Source: Dyella sp. S184
Lineage (GTDB): Bacteria; Pseudomonadota; Gammaproteobacteria; Xanthomonadales; Rhodanobacteraceae
Length of the DNA stretch: 64,000 bases
Assembly (NCBI RefSeq): GCF_009766065.1
Contig: NZ_LMUE01000002.1
Span: forward strand, 1,532,169 to 1,596,168
Direction: 5' to 3'
Part shown: piece by piece, positions 36,475 to 44,485 of the stretch
Layout: every line of letters begins with the position of its first letter
Position numbering within the stretch: the first letter of the stretch is position 1
The notes under the pieces: generated by a model
What the model was told of the DNA's origin: nothing
Database searches by the model: none
What the model saw: the letters and a program-made list of their open reading frames with translations, nothing else
Program-made: the position numbers and the translations under genes

Positions 36475-37709
36475 TGCCCACGGTTCCGCAGATGCGCCGC
36501 GTGGTGATTACCGGCATGGGTGCGATCAGTCCGCTCGGTGTCGGCGCCGAAGCGCTGTGGCAGGGCCTGCGCGAAGGCCGTAGTGCCATCGGTCCGCTGC
36601 AGCATCCCGATGCCGATCGCCTGCGGGTGAAGATCGCCGCGCAGGTGCCGGCGAGCTTCGACCCGACGGCGAATATCGACGAACGCACCCTTATCATGCT
36701 CGATCGCACCTCGGAATTCGCACTGCATGCAGCGCGCGAGGCGATCGCGCAATCCGGGCTGGACTTCAGCCAGAACGGACTCGGCGTGCGCACGGCCGTT
36801 GTGGTCGGCACCGGCGTCGGCGGTGAAACCACCCAGGACGAACAGAGCAAACGGCTGTACGCGGAAAACTCCCAGCGCGCGCATCCGCTCACGATCGTGC
36901 GGGTGATGACGAATGCTTCGGCCAGCCAGATCAGCATTGCCTACGGCCTGCGTGGACCCACCTTTGCAGTCTGCAGCGCCTGCGCCTCGGCGAACCACGC
37001 CATCATCCAGGCCGCGCAGATGATCCGCTACGGCATGGCTGACGTGGCCATCACCGGCGCTACCGAAGCCTGCCTGACCTACGGCGCCCTGCGCTCGTGG
37101 GAAGCGATGCGTGTACTGGCCGACGACACCTGCCGCCCGTTCAGCGCGAACCGCCGCGGTCTGGTGCTTGGTGAAGGCGCTGCCATCTTTGTGCTGGAAC
37201 TGCTGGAACATGCGCAGGCACGTGGCGCCACCATCCTGGCCGAGGTGGCCGGCTTCGGCATGACCGCCGATGCCACCGACATCGTGATGCCCAGCGCGGA
37301 AGGCTCCTCCGCGGCGATGAGCCAGGCGATGGCCGACGCGGGCCTCGCCCCGCAGGACGTCGACTACATCAACGCTCACGGCACCGGCACCCAGGCCAAT
37401 GACGTCACCGAGAGCCGGGCGATCCGCATGGCCTTCGGTGCGCACGCCGATCGCCTTGCGGTGTCCTCGACCAAGTCGATGCACGGCCATGCATTGGGCG
37501 CTTCCGGCGCGCTGGAACTGGTGGCGGTGGTCGGTGCCATGCGCGACAGCGTGGTGCCACCCACCGCTAACCTGGACAAGGTCGATCCGGCCTGCGATCT
37601 GGACTATGTGCCGAATGTCGCCCGGCCGATGCCGGTGCGTGCTGCACTGAGCAACTCGTTCGCGTTTGGCGGTCTCAATGCGGTGTTGGCGATCAAGCAC
37701 GCACCCTGA
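36474..37709 (+). CDS. Beta-ketoacyl-ACP synthase (KAS II/FabF-like)
   Basis: 411 residues from the ATG at 36474, overlapping the ACP stop (TGATG). Catalytic triad complete: C170 ([11 protein letters not shown]), His in [14 protein letters not shown], His in [15 protein letters not shown]. It should catalyse decarboxylative Claisen condensation on the partner ACP. The FabF-like family also includes synthases of specialised metabolites, and the separate ACP points that way. A shared terminator at 37733 follows. Confidence 0.92.
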   Translation: MPTVPQMRRVVITGMGAISPLGVGAEALWQGLREGRSAIGPLQHPDADRLRVKIAAQVPASFDPTANIDERTLIMLDRTSEFALHAAREAIAQSGLDFSQNGLGVRTAVVVGTGVGGETTQDEQSKRLYAENSQRAHPLTIVRVMTNASASQISIAYGLRGPTFAVCSACASANHAIIQAAQMIRYGMADVAITGATEACLTYGALRSWEAMRVLADDTCRPFSANRRGLVLGEGAAIFVLELLEHAQARGATILAEVAGFGMTADATDIVMPSAEGSSAAMSQAMADAGLAPQDVDYINAHGTGTQANDVTESRAIRMAFGAHADRLAVSSTKSMHGHALGASGALELVAVVGAMRDSVVPPTANLDKVDPACDLDYVPNVARPMPVRAALSNSFAFGGLNAVLAIKHAP

Positions 37710-37732
37710 CGAGGTTTCCCCCGGCAACAAAC

Positions 37733-37766
37733 AAAAGAACCCGGCGACAGGTCGCCGGGTTCTTTT
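37733..37766. terminator. Bidirectional Rho-independent terminator
   Basis: Perfect 16-base arms (37733-37748 and 37751-37766) with A runs on the left and T runs on the right, between the convergent KAS and class III aminotransferase genes. It can end transcripts from both sides. Confidence 0.9.
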
Positions 37767-37795
37767 TGCGCGTGATGATCCACGCGCGACCGACA

Positions 37796-39196
37796 TTAGC
37801 CCTTCTTGGCTTTGGTCAGCAGCTGATCGAGCAGCGACATCGCCAGATCGATTTCTTCGTGCGTGATGTCCAGCGACGGCGCGAACGTGATCACGTTCTT
37901 GTACCAGCCGCCCACATCCAGCACGAGGCCGATCTTCTTGCCGTTGTGCTCGAGGTCGCCGGCCAGACCGATGTCGACCATCTTGTCGAGCAGTTCCTTG
38001 TTCGGCGTGAAGCCATCATCGGTGCAGATCTCGGCGCGCAGCGCGAGGCCGAGGCCGTCGACGTCGCCGATTTCCTTGTGCTTCTTCTGCAGGTCGCGCA
38101 GGCCTTCGAGGAAGTGCGCACCCTTCTTCGGCACCGTGGTCTCGTAGTCCAGCTCGTAACCCATCTTGATCACTTCCAGACCCAGCGCGGTGCCGAGCGG
38201 GTTGGAGTTGAACGTGGAATGGGTCGAGCCCGGCGGGAAGACCGTCGGATTGATCAGCTCTTCGCGCGCCCACAGGCCTGACAGCGGATTCAGGCCGTTG
38301 GTCAGCGCCTTGCCGAACACCACGATGTCCGGCGTCACGCCGAAATTCTCGATCGACCACAGCTTGCCGGTGCGCCAGAAACCCATCTGGATTTCGTCGG
38401 ACACCATCAGGATGCCGTACTTGTCGAGCACCTTCTTCAGCCCCTTGAAGAAGCCCGGTGGTGGGATCACGTAACCGCCGGTGCCCTGGATCGGCTCGAC
38501 GTAGAACGCGGCGTATTCGCACTGGTTCGTCTTCGGGTCCCACACGCCGTTGTATTCGGTCTCGAACAGGCGCTCGAACTGGCGCACGCAGCTGTCGGAA
38601 TACTCTTCCGGAGTCATGCCCTTCGGGCGACGGAACGGATACGGGAACGGCAGGAACATCGCACGCTCGCCGAAGTGGCCGAAGCGGCGGCGATAGCGAT
38701 AGCTCGAGGTGATCGACGACGCGCCCAGCGTGCGGCCGTGGTAGCCACCCTCGAACGCAAACATCAGGCTCTTGCCGTTGCAAGCGTTGCGCACAATCTT
38801 CAGCGAATCCTCGATCGCCTGCGCGCCACCCACGTTGAAGTGCACGCGACCGTCGAGACCGAACTTCTTCTTCGCATCCAGCGCGATCGTCTTGGCCAGC
38901 TCGATGCGGGTCTGGTGCAGGTACTGGCTGGCCACCTGCGGCAGGCGGTCGATCTGATCCTTCAGCACGTTGTTGAGGCGCTGGTTGCCGTAACCGAAGT
39001 TCACGGCCGAGTACCACATCTGCAGATCGAGGAACGGCGTGCCGGCAGTGTCGAACATGTAGCTGCCTTCACCGTGACGGAAGATCTTCGGCGGGTCCAC
39101 GTAATGCACGGTGTCACCGAAGGAGCTGTACTTCGCCTCGTCGGCGAGCAGCTGCGCGTCGTCGATGAAGCCGGCGGCGGTCTTGTCGATTTTCAT
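37796..39196 (-). CDS. Class III PLP aminotransferase
   Basis: 466 residues from the ATG at 39196 (MKIDKTAAGFID). The fold-type I features are MFDTAGTPFLDLQMWYSAVNFG, HFNVGGAQAIEDSLK, FEGGYHGRTLGASS, EPIQGTGGY, DEIQMGFWRTG and the PLP lysine in VVFGKALTNGLNP. This class transfers omega-amino groups of ornithine, diamines or amino acids. It lies 56 bases after a HAD phosphatase on the same strand. The exact substrate is not assignable; a role supplying an amine to the neighbouring acyl pathway is inference. Confidence 0.9.
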   Translation of the reverse strand: MKIDKTAAGFIDDAQLLADEAKYSSFGDTVHYVDPPKIFRHGEGSYMFDTAGTPFLDLQMWYSAVNFGYGNQRLNNVLKDQIDRLPQVASQYLHQTRIELAKTIALDAKKKFGLDGRVHFNVGGAQAIEDSLKIVRNACNGKSLMFAFEGGYHGRTLGASSITSSYRYRRRFGHFGERAMFLPFPYPFRRPKGMTPEEYSDSCVRQFERLFETEYNGVWDPKTNQCEYAAFYVEPIQGTGGYVIPPPGFFKGLKKVLDKYGILMVSDEIQMGFWRTGKLWSIENFGVTPDIVVFGKALTNGLNPLSGLWAREELINPTVFPPGSTHSTFNSNPLGTALGLEVIKMGYELDYETTVPKKGAHFLEGLRDLQKKHKEIGDVDGLGLALRAEICTDDGFTPNKELLDKMVDIGLAGDLEHNGKKIGLVLDVGGWYKNVITFAPSLDITHEEIDLAMSLLDQLLTKAKKG

Positions 39197-39252
39197 GGAG
39201 AAAGATCCGGAATGATTCGGGGTGTCGGAAGATGTAGCGGCGTACAGCGTGA

Positions 39253-39957
39253 TCAGGAAACGGCAGCGTGCGCCGGCTCGTGATGCCAATGGCTGGACAG
39301 GCTGCCGTTGAGCAGCTTCGGCAAGAACTCAAGCGCATCCTCGAAACCGGTGATCGGCACGTAGTCGATACCGGTCGCACGGCAATGCTCGATCAGGCGA
39401 TGCTTGGCAAACACGAAATCGACGCGATCGGCGGCGCAGAAATCCGAGGCGCCGTCGCCGATCAGCAGGGTCTTCGCACCGGTCTTGCGTGCCTGCGCCA
39501 CGCAGGCGCACTTGCAGGTACCACTGCGGCAACCGTCCGCCTGGAACGGCGAGGTCAGCTGCCACTGCTTCGGCGGCTGGGCCGGCGACAGATGGTTGGC
39601 TGCCAGCGGCAGGTTGTCCAGGCCATAACGGCCGAGAATCTGGTGGATCGCGTAATCGAGACCGTCGCTGACGATGCGGATCGGCACATTCAACTCGCGC
39701 GCCTTCGCCACAAAACCCGGGAACGCGTGATCGATCCACAGCCCGGCCAGATGCGCGTCGAGCTCCGTACGAGTCATCTGCAGCAGATCGACCTGCCCGG
39801 ACATGCACTCGCGCGAACCGATGCGGCCGGCGCGCCAGTCCTGCTCAAGCACTTCCCAACCCGGACGACCAAAACGGTCGAGCAGGGAGTCGATCACGTC
39901 TTCGACCGAGATGGTGCCGTCGAAATCACAGAGGATGGTCCAGCCAGACACGGACAT
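39253..39957 (-). CDS. HAD-superfamily phosphatase, MtnX/PSP-like
   Basis: 234 residues. Motif I DFDGTIS (nucleophile Asp), motif II IVSDGLDYAI, motif III/IV LLIGDGASDFCAADRVDFVFAK. A small CRSGTCKCACV Cys cluster about residue 155 is unusual and may bind metal. Related enzymes dephosphorylate phosphoserine or ketosugar phosphates. It heads a two-gene minus-strand unit with the class III aminotransferase and is divergent from the MipA/OmpV gene. Confidence 0.85.
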   Translation of the reverse strand: MSVSGWTILCDFDGTISVEDVIDSLLDRFGRPGWEVLEQDWRAGRIGSRECMSGQVDLLQMTRTELDAHLAGLWIDHAFPGFVAKARELNVPIRIVSDGLDYAIHQILGRYGLDNLPLAANHLSPAQPPKQWQLTSPFQADGCRSGTCKCACVAQARKTGAKTLLIGDGASDFCAADRVDFVFAKHRLIEHCRATGIDYVPITGFEDALEFLPKLLNGSLSSHWHHEPAHAAVS

Positions 39958-40100
39958 CAGAGGGAGCTCGCGCTAATAACGATACTGGCTAGGGTAGAAA
40001 CGCTGCCTTTCGGCGCCCTTTCCCTTTACGTAACAAATGCTGAGCAAAAGGCCGCCACTGTGCCCCCATTCAGGCCCGCAGGCCCTATGCTGCCGCCCCC

Positions 40101-40898
40101 ATGAGCCATACGCCCCGGCATTCCCGCCCCTTTCGTCGACCCTTGCTGGTGACCAGCCTGCTGGTGTGTCTGCTATGGGCACACGCCAGCATGGCCGATA
40201 CCGACCCAAACATCTTCGCTGGCGGCGTCGGCATGGAATACCTGCCCAGCTGGCCTGGAGCGAAAACCTCGCGCACCCAGCCGATACCCTACGTCGACAT
40301 CGAGATCCCCAACCGCGTCAGCCTGTCCACCCTGGATGGCCTGCAGGTCGATCTGATCGGCGGCTCCGTGCTGCACGGTGGCATCTACGGCGACTACCAG
40401 TGGGGTCGTGACAGCAGTGACCTCGGCGTATTGCGCGACAAGATCGCCCCGCTATCGCCCCGCCTCACGCTGGGCGGCTACCTGGAGTGGCAACTCACCA
40501 AGCAGATAGATGTCGGAACCGATCTCAGCCACGACACCAACGGCGCCGGCGAGTATCTCGACATCTACGGCGAGTGGGATCTGCCCAAGGTATGGCTGCT
40601 CGAACATTCCGTGGAGCTGCGCTGGCAGGCCATGAACGCGCATGCGATGAACCGCTTCTTCGGCATCGACCCGGCCCAGGCCAGCACACTCAACGTACCC
40701 GCCTGGCAACCAGGCGCTGGCAGCCAACTCGCCACGCTGGAGTACGACCTGTTCGTACCGACCAGCAAACACACCGGTTTCGCGCTGGCACTGGTCTATG
40801 GACGACTGCTTGGTGACGCCGGTGACAGTCCGCTGGTGACGCGCTTCGGCTCGCGCACGCAATGGAACGAATCGGTGGCGTTCATCTACCACTTCTGA
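40101..40898 (+). CDS. MipA/OmpV-family outer-membrane protein
   Basis: 265 residues with a signal peptide (about 1-31, WAHASMADT) and a beta-barrel ending in Phe (SVAFIYHF). The opening NIFAGGVGMEYLPSWPGAKTSRTQ and the strand-rich body are typical of MipA/OmpV. Members scaffold murein synthases or act as porins. It stands alone, downstream of the divergent HAD gene. Confidence 0.88.
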   Translation: MSHTPRHSRPFRRPLLVTSLLVCLLWAHASMADTDPNIFAGGVGMEYLPSWPGAKTSRTQPIPYVDIEIPNRVSLSTLDGLQVDLIGGSVLHGGIYGDYQWGRDSSDLGVLRDKIAPLSPRLTLGGYLEWQLTKQIDVGTDLSHDTNGAGEYLDIYGEWDLPKVWLLEHSVELRWQAMNAHAMNRFFGIDPAQASTLNVPAWQPGAGSQLATLEYDLFVPTSKHTGFALALVYGRLLGDAGDSPLVTRFGSRTQWNESVAFIYHF

Positions 40899-41128
40899 GG
40901 CAATTTCAAACCGCCTTTTCCAGTCATCCAGTCTCTTCCCTACCGTCATCCCAGCGCAGGGCGGGATCGCACCTGGCCTGCACGAAAGACTGATCAGACA
41001 GCCCACTCAGCCGCTGCGAAATGCATCCACGCAAGGACTGGAATGGCAGCACATATCGCACGCCCATGACGGCCCCTGACCCCGGCGATACACTCGCACT
41101 GCACTCAAATCCTTCATCAGGAACCGAT

Positions 41129-41743
41129 ATGGCAAAGTCGCTCGCCACCCTGCTTGCGGTCATGACGCTCACCCTGGTGATCCCTGTCGCCCACGCCGAC
41201 CAGACCATCGTGTTTCTTCGCCACGGCGAAAAACCACCGCTGGGGCTGGGACAACTCGACTGCCAGGGCCTGAATCGCGCACTGGCTTTACCACAGGTAA
41301 TGCAGGCCAAATTCGGCACGCCCACCGCGATCTATGCACCCGACCCCGGATCGACCGCGCGAGACAAGGGCGTCGAATACAACTACATCCGCCCGCTGGC
41401 CACCATCGAGCCGACCGCCATTCGTCTGGGCATGCCGGTCAACACGTCATTCGGAGTGCGGCAGATCACGGAGCTGGAACAGGAACTCCTCAAGCCCGCC
41501 TACAGCTCGGCGACGATCTATGTGGCATGGGAACACAATCTGGCGCAGCAGGCAGTGCAACAACTGGTTGCCTCCATCAGTGGCAAAGCGCAACAGGTGC
41601 CGGTGTGGGCCAACGATGACTTCGACTCGCTCTACGTCCTTCACGTGAAGTGGCAGAACGGCAAGCCGATTTCAGTTAGCTTCGAGAAAGAAGCCGAAGG
41701 GCTGAATCACCAGTCGGCCGAGTGTCCTGGCGCACGCTCCTGA
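41129..41743 (+). CDS. Exported histidine-phosphatase-like protein
   Basis: 204 residues from the ATG at 41129, with AGGA upstream. Signal peptide about 1-23 (IPVAHAD). The phosphatase motif RHGEK is present at the first strand (IVFLRHGEKPP), and the second catalytic His in VAWEHNLAQQA. So it resembles the histidine phosphatase superfamily, with the substrate unknown. A longer in-frame start at 41021 is not supported. Confidence 0.8.
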   Translation: MAKSLATLLAVMTLTLVIPVAHADQTIVFLRHGEKPPLGLGQLDCQGLNRALALPQVMQAKFGTPTAIYAPDPGSTARDKGVEYNYIRPLATIEPTAIRLGMPVNTSFGVRQITELEQELLKPAYSSATIYVAWEHNLAQQAVQQLVASISGKAQQVPVWANDDFDSLYVLHVKWQNGKPISVSFEKEAEGLNHQSAECPGARS

Positions 41744-41858
41744 GCGAACGGCAGCGGCATATTTCGTAGCCAGGAATATTTCTGTTCCAATTCCTCGCCA
41801 GGAATGACTGCTATCGACCCGTAGCTAACGGTCAGCACGGTCCGCTAATGCGGGGTTA

Positions 41859-42527
41859 TTAACCGGTGCTCTGTGCCGCTTGCCTGCGCATTGCGAGGGC
41901 TGGCATAACAAGAATCCCGGCGCCATCAAGGATTGCATGCACGATGATGCAGGCCCAGAGATTTTGGGTGCGCGTAAAGAGGAGCGTAATAACAAACGCG
42001 CAGACAAAAACCGGGACGAGGTGAGCAAGCCCCAAGCGCAAATGACCAAGCGTGAACGCAGCAATCGAGAGAACGCAGGCTAACCCGATGCTACCGAGCA
42101 GATGCTGGCCTACACCGATGGCATAGCCGCGAAACAGCACCTCCTCAGTGACAGCTGCCGTCACCACCACGAAGCATCTGTGGCCGAACGGCAGGCGCAA
42201 AAGATTTCGCTGCAGCTCGAGCTGTTTCGGCGAAGCAGCACGAAATTTGCCTCGCACGGATACATAAGCGCTGAGCACAACGAACAGGATCGCCGCGGCA
42301 GAAATAGCCAGCCCCAGACTTTGCCATGTGGGCCATTCCAAGCCGAGATGCACATGCCAAGCCTCGCTGTTTGCGGCAGCGATGACGAGCACAGCTACAG
42401 CAGCTATCCATAGGGTGAGACGTGGAACCGGTGAAAATTGATTGAAACCCAGCCACGTGAAAAACACGAGCAAAAGCGGCGACCCGAAAAGCGCCACAAA
42501 AAGACCCACGTATAGAAGCTGCGGCAT
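41859..42527 (-). CDS. CPBP-family intramembrane metalloprotease
   Basis: 222 residues, about seven membrane helices. The CPBP motifs are present: EEVLFRG (E-E-x-x-x-R) and FTLGHLRLGLAHL, plus a third His in IIVHAILDG. Members process membrane proteins or protect against peptides; some are prenyl proteases or bacteriocin immunity proteins. GC content is lower than in the neighbours and it is the second gene of a unit with the HTH regulator upstream (180 bases between). Confidence 0.88.
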   Translation of the reverse strand: MPQLLYVGLFVALFGSPLLLVFFTWLGFNQFSPVPRLTLWIAAVAVLVIAAANSEAWHVHLGLEWPTWQSLGLAISAAAILFVVLSAYVSVRGKFRAASPKQLELQRNLLRLPFGHRCFVVVTAAVTEEVLFRGYAIGVGQHLLGSIGLACVLSIAAFTLGHLRLGLAHLVPVFVCAFVITLLFTRTQNLWACIIVHAILDGAGILVMPALAMRRQAAQSTG

Positions 42528-42707
42528 TGGATACCTTCCTCTCCGGTGGTAACTATGGAATGTACGGGCCCATGGATTCGGCCTTACATCTCGCGTTAAA
42601 CGCCACCAACTGGAGCATAGTCACGTACTAAACCAGCGTTCAAATGCCTGCGGGAGTGGCTGGACATGTTTTTACCCTCTCCATTCAAAAAATGACGGTC
42701 GCGGTCG

Positions 42708-43256
42708 TTACTTTGCTTTCGTGGCCCGCTCCGGCAGAGTGACGATGGATACTGTTCGTTGCACTTGATTCTTGGCGCGTCCACGTTTCGCAAACTGCTG
42801 AATGAGCGCTTCCAGCTCTTTCATAAAGCCGGCAAATTCCTTCGATCCCGCGCTGAAAGTCACCTGCAAGTAGTGGACATCATCGCGCACCACGTCGACG
42901 TCATCGGCACGCATGTAGCGGCCAAAGTCCTCAAGTAGCGACGCGACAAAGATCGAGAAATATTTCAGATGGGTTCTTGGGTCGATGGCTCCGATGTCTT
43001 CCGGAGCCACCTTTCCGGCATTGGGATCGAGTCGATAGGTGCGTTCCAGGGCGCCACGCACGGGTGTTTCCGAAGTGACGATCAAGGCGCCGGCTTCGAC
43101 CAACTGCTTCACGTGTCGGTAAAGCGTCGCTTGTGGGACATCGTCAAGCTTTTGCGCCAAGTCTCGAGCGGTAAGTTCCGCTCCTCCTAAAAACGCCCGC
43201 ACGATCCTCAGGCGTATCGGGTGCAGCAAAATATCGATGGCAGTCTTTTCAGTCAA
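42708..43256 (-). CDS. ArsR-type winged-helix transcriptional regulator
   Basis: 182 residues. HTH about 8-72 (LLHPIRLRIVRAFLGGAELTARDLAQKLDDVPQATLYRHVKQLVEAGALIV), then an effector/dimerisation region (about 85-165). Adjacent to the CPBP gene on the same strand and preceded by a perfect palindrome at 43271-43288, 15 bases upstream of its start, which suggests autoregulation. Confidence 0.85.
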   Translation of the reverse strand: MTEKTAIDILLHPIRLRIVRAFLGGAELTARDLAQKLDDVPQATLYRHVKQLVEAGALIVTSETPVRGALERTYRLDPNAGKVAPEDIGAIDPRTHLKYFSIFVASLLEDFGRYMRADDVDVVRDDVHYLQVTFSAGSKEFAGFMKELEALIQQFAKRGRAKNQVQRTVSIVTLPERATKAK

Positions 43257-43270
43257 AGAGCAGGCACACC

Positions 43271-43288
43271 TTTATCAATTTTGATAAA
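43271..43288. promoter_or_regulatory. Palindromic operator upstream of the HTH regulator
   Basis: TTTATCAATTTTGATAAA has exact 8-base arms with a 2-base centre. It sits 15-32 bases upstream of the regulator start, where an autoregulatory operator is expected. No second copy was seen nearby. Confidence 0.65.
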
Positions 43289-43400
43289 GGTATCTCAAGG
43301 TTCTAGACAAGGTCAAGCGGGCGCTGCCTATTGCGACTTCATCGGGATCCGCCGCGCCCAGACACGGCGTTAGACATCAGAAGTTATCGACGATGATCAA

Positions 43401-43433
43401 CTGCTTTCGGCTGCTCAGAGCAGCCGAAAGCAG
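43401..43433. repeat. Perfect 33-base inverted repeat (16-base arms, 1-base centre)
   Basis: Arms 43401-43416 and 43418-43433 pair completely about a single base at 43417, 18 bases after the end of the Rieske gene on the minus strand. No T tract follows, so it is not a standard Rho-independent terminator. It could extrude as a cruciform or be a protein-binding site. Confidence 0.8.
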
Positions 43434-43451
43434 ACAGCTCAACACAAGCTC

Positions 43452-43766
43452 TCATCGGTCATCCCGCGTCCAGATCGCCCCATCCTCTTCCCGAACCGGA
43501 AAACTCGCGATCGGCTCGTAGGCCGGCGGTTTCGTCACCGCACCCGTGCGCAGATCAAAGCGCGCCCCATGCCGCGGACATTCCACTTCGAAACCATGCA
43601 CCTCGCCACCGGCAAGATCGCCGCCGTCATGCGTGCAGGTGTCCTCGATCGCGTACAACGCGCCGTCGATGTTGTAGACCGCGATCGGGGTGTCGCCATC
43701 CCACACTACCTTGAACTCGCCCGGCAGCAGTTCGCTGCGCGTGCCGACTTTCACCCAATCCTTCAT
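43452..43766 (-). CDS. Rieske 2Fe-2S ferredoxin
   Basis: 104 residues; the Rieske ligands are C-x-H in CTHDGGDL and C-x-x-H in CPRHGARFD, 16-17 residues apart. Small soluble Rieske proteins deliver electrons to dioxygenases or accompany nitrite reductases; no oxygenase is nearby. It overlaps the GNAT gene (ATGA, 43763-43766) on the same strand. Confidence 0.9.
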   Translation of the reverse strand: MKDWVKVGTRSELLPGEFKVVWDGDTPIAVYNIDGALYAIEDTCTHDGGDLAGGEVHGFEVECPRHGARFDLRTGAVTKPPAYEPIASFPVREEDGAIWTRDDR

Positions 43767-44311
43767 GCCGCCTGCCCGGCGAAGTCCTTGACCAGCACTT
43801 CGAAGCGCAGGTCGTCGCGGCGCGGAATGCCGAAGCGTTCGTCGCCATACGGAAACGGTTGGTATTCGCCGGTGCGGCGATAGCCGCGGCGCTCATACCA
43901 GGCAATCAGTTCGGCGCGCTGCTCGATCACCGTCATGCGCATCGCGCGGCACTGCCACTGCTCACGCGCCATTCGTTCGGCTTCGGCCAGCACGGCCTTG
44001 CCGAGGCCACCACCCTGCTCGTCGGGATCGACCGCGAACATGCCGAAGTAGCCGGACTCGCCCTGCCGTTCCACATGGGCGCTGGCGATTAGCCGCCCGT
44101 CGCGTTCGGCCAGCAGGATGCAACTACCGGGACGGCTGACCAGTTCGCCGACCGCATGCTCGTCGGTACGCCGACCATCGAGCAGCTCCGACTCGGTGGT
44201 CCAACCGCGTCGGCCCGAATCGCCACGATAGGCAGATTCGACCAGCGCCACGATGATGGGGATATCGGCAGCCCCGGCTGTGCGGAATACGGGGAAAGTG
44301 GGTTCGCTCAT
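43763..44311 (-). CDS. GNAT family N-acetyltransferase
   Basis: 182 residues with the acetyl-CoA-binding A motif FAVDPDEQGGGLGKAVLAEAE and an N-terminal PVFRTAGAADIPIIVALVE. The C-terminal ELIAWYERRGYRRTGEYQPFP is a GNAT ending. Acceptor unknown. The pair with the Rieske gene is translationally coupled; what connects them is not evident. Confidence 0.88.
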   Translation of the reverse strand: MSEPTFPVFRTAGAADIPIIVALVESAYRGDSGRRGWTTESELLDGRRTDEHAVGELVSRPGSCILLAERDGRLIASAHVERQGESGYFGMFAVDPDEQGGGLGKAVLAEAERMAREQWQCRAMRMTVIEQRAELIAWYERRGYRRTGEYQPFPYGDERFGIPRRDDLRFEVLVKDFAGQAA

Positions 44312-44380
44312 CGGTTGATGATAATGCGCGCCCGGCCCGCATCACCATGATCTGCAGCAACTCCCGGCGGTGGCCACCCG

Positions 44381-44398
44381 TGACCTTCGACACTGTCT
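44381..44398 (+). promoter_or_regulatory. Upstream element shared by the two M13 peptidase genes (copy 2)
   Basis: TGACCTTCGACACTGTCT differs from the copy at 2237 only at one base and again contains GACA-C-TGTC. It begins 105 bases before the ATG at 44486. The conservation in non-coding DNA between paralogues supports a shared promoter or operator. Confidence 0.45.
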
Positions 44399-44485
44399 AC
44401 CACCCCGCATCACTGCCTACGGTTCAGGGTCTGTCTGCCCACGACCGGGCAACACATGCGCGATCGCGCCAATCAGGGAGAACCC

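Noticed and set aside
38016..39017. 333-codon frame on the minus strand within the class III aminotransferase
   Set aside because: Alternative frame of the same strand's gene; the true frame has all PLP motifs.
40935..40972. Possible REP-like element after the MipA gene
   Set aside because: Only a partial match to a REP-type inverted repeat (cgtcatcccagcgcagggcgggat) and no second copy seen; too weak to annotate.
43360..43375. GTTAGAC-type core (and GTTAAAC near 42597) resembling integron attC sites around the HTH/CPBP genes
   Set aside because: No paired inverse core at the right distance and no integron integrase in the window; isolated heptamers are expected by chance.
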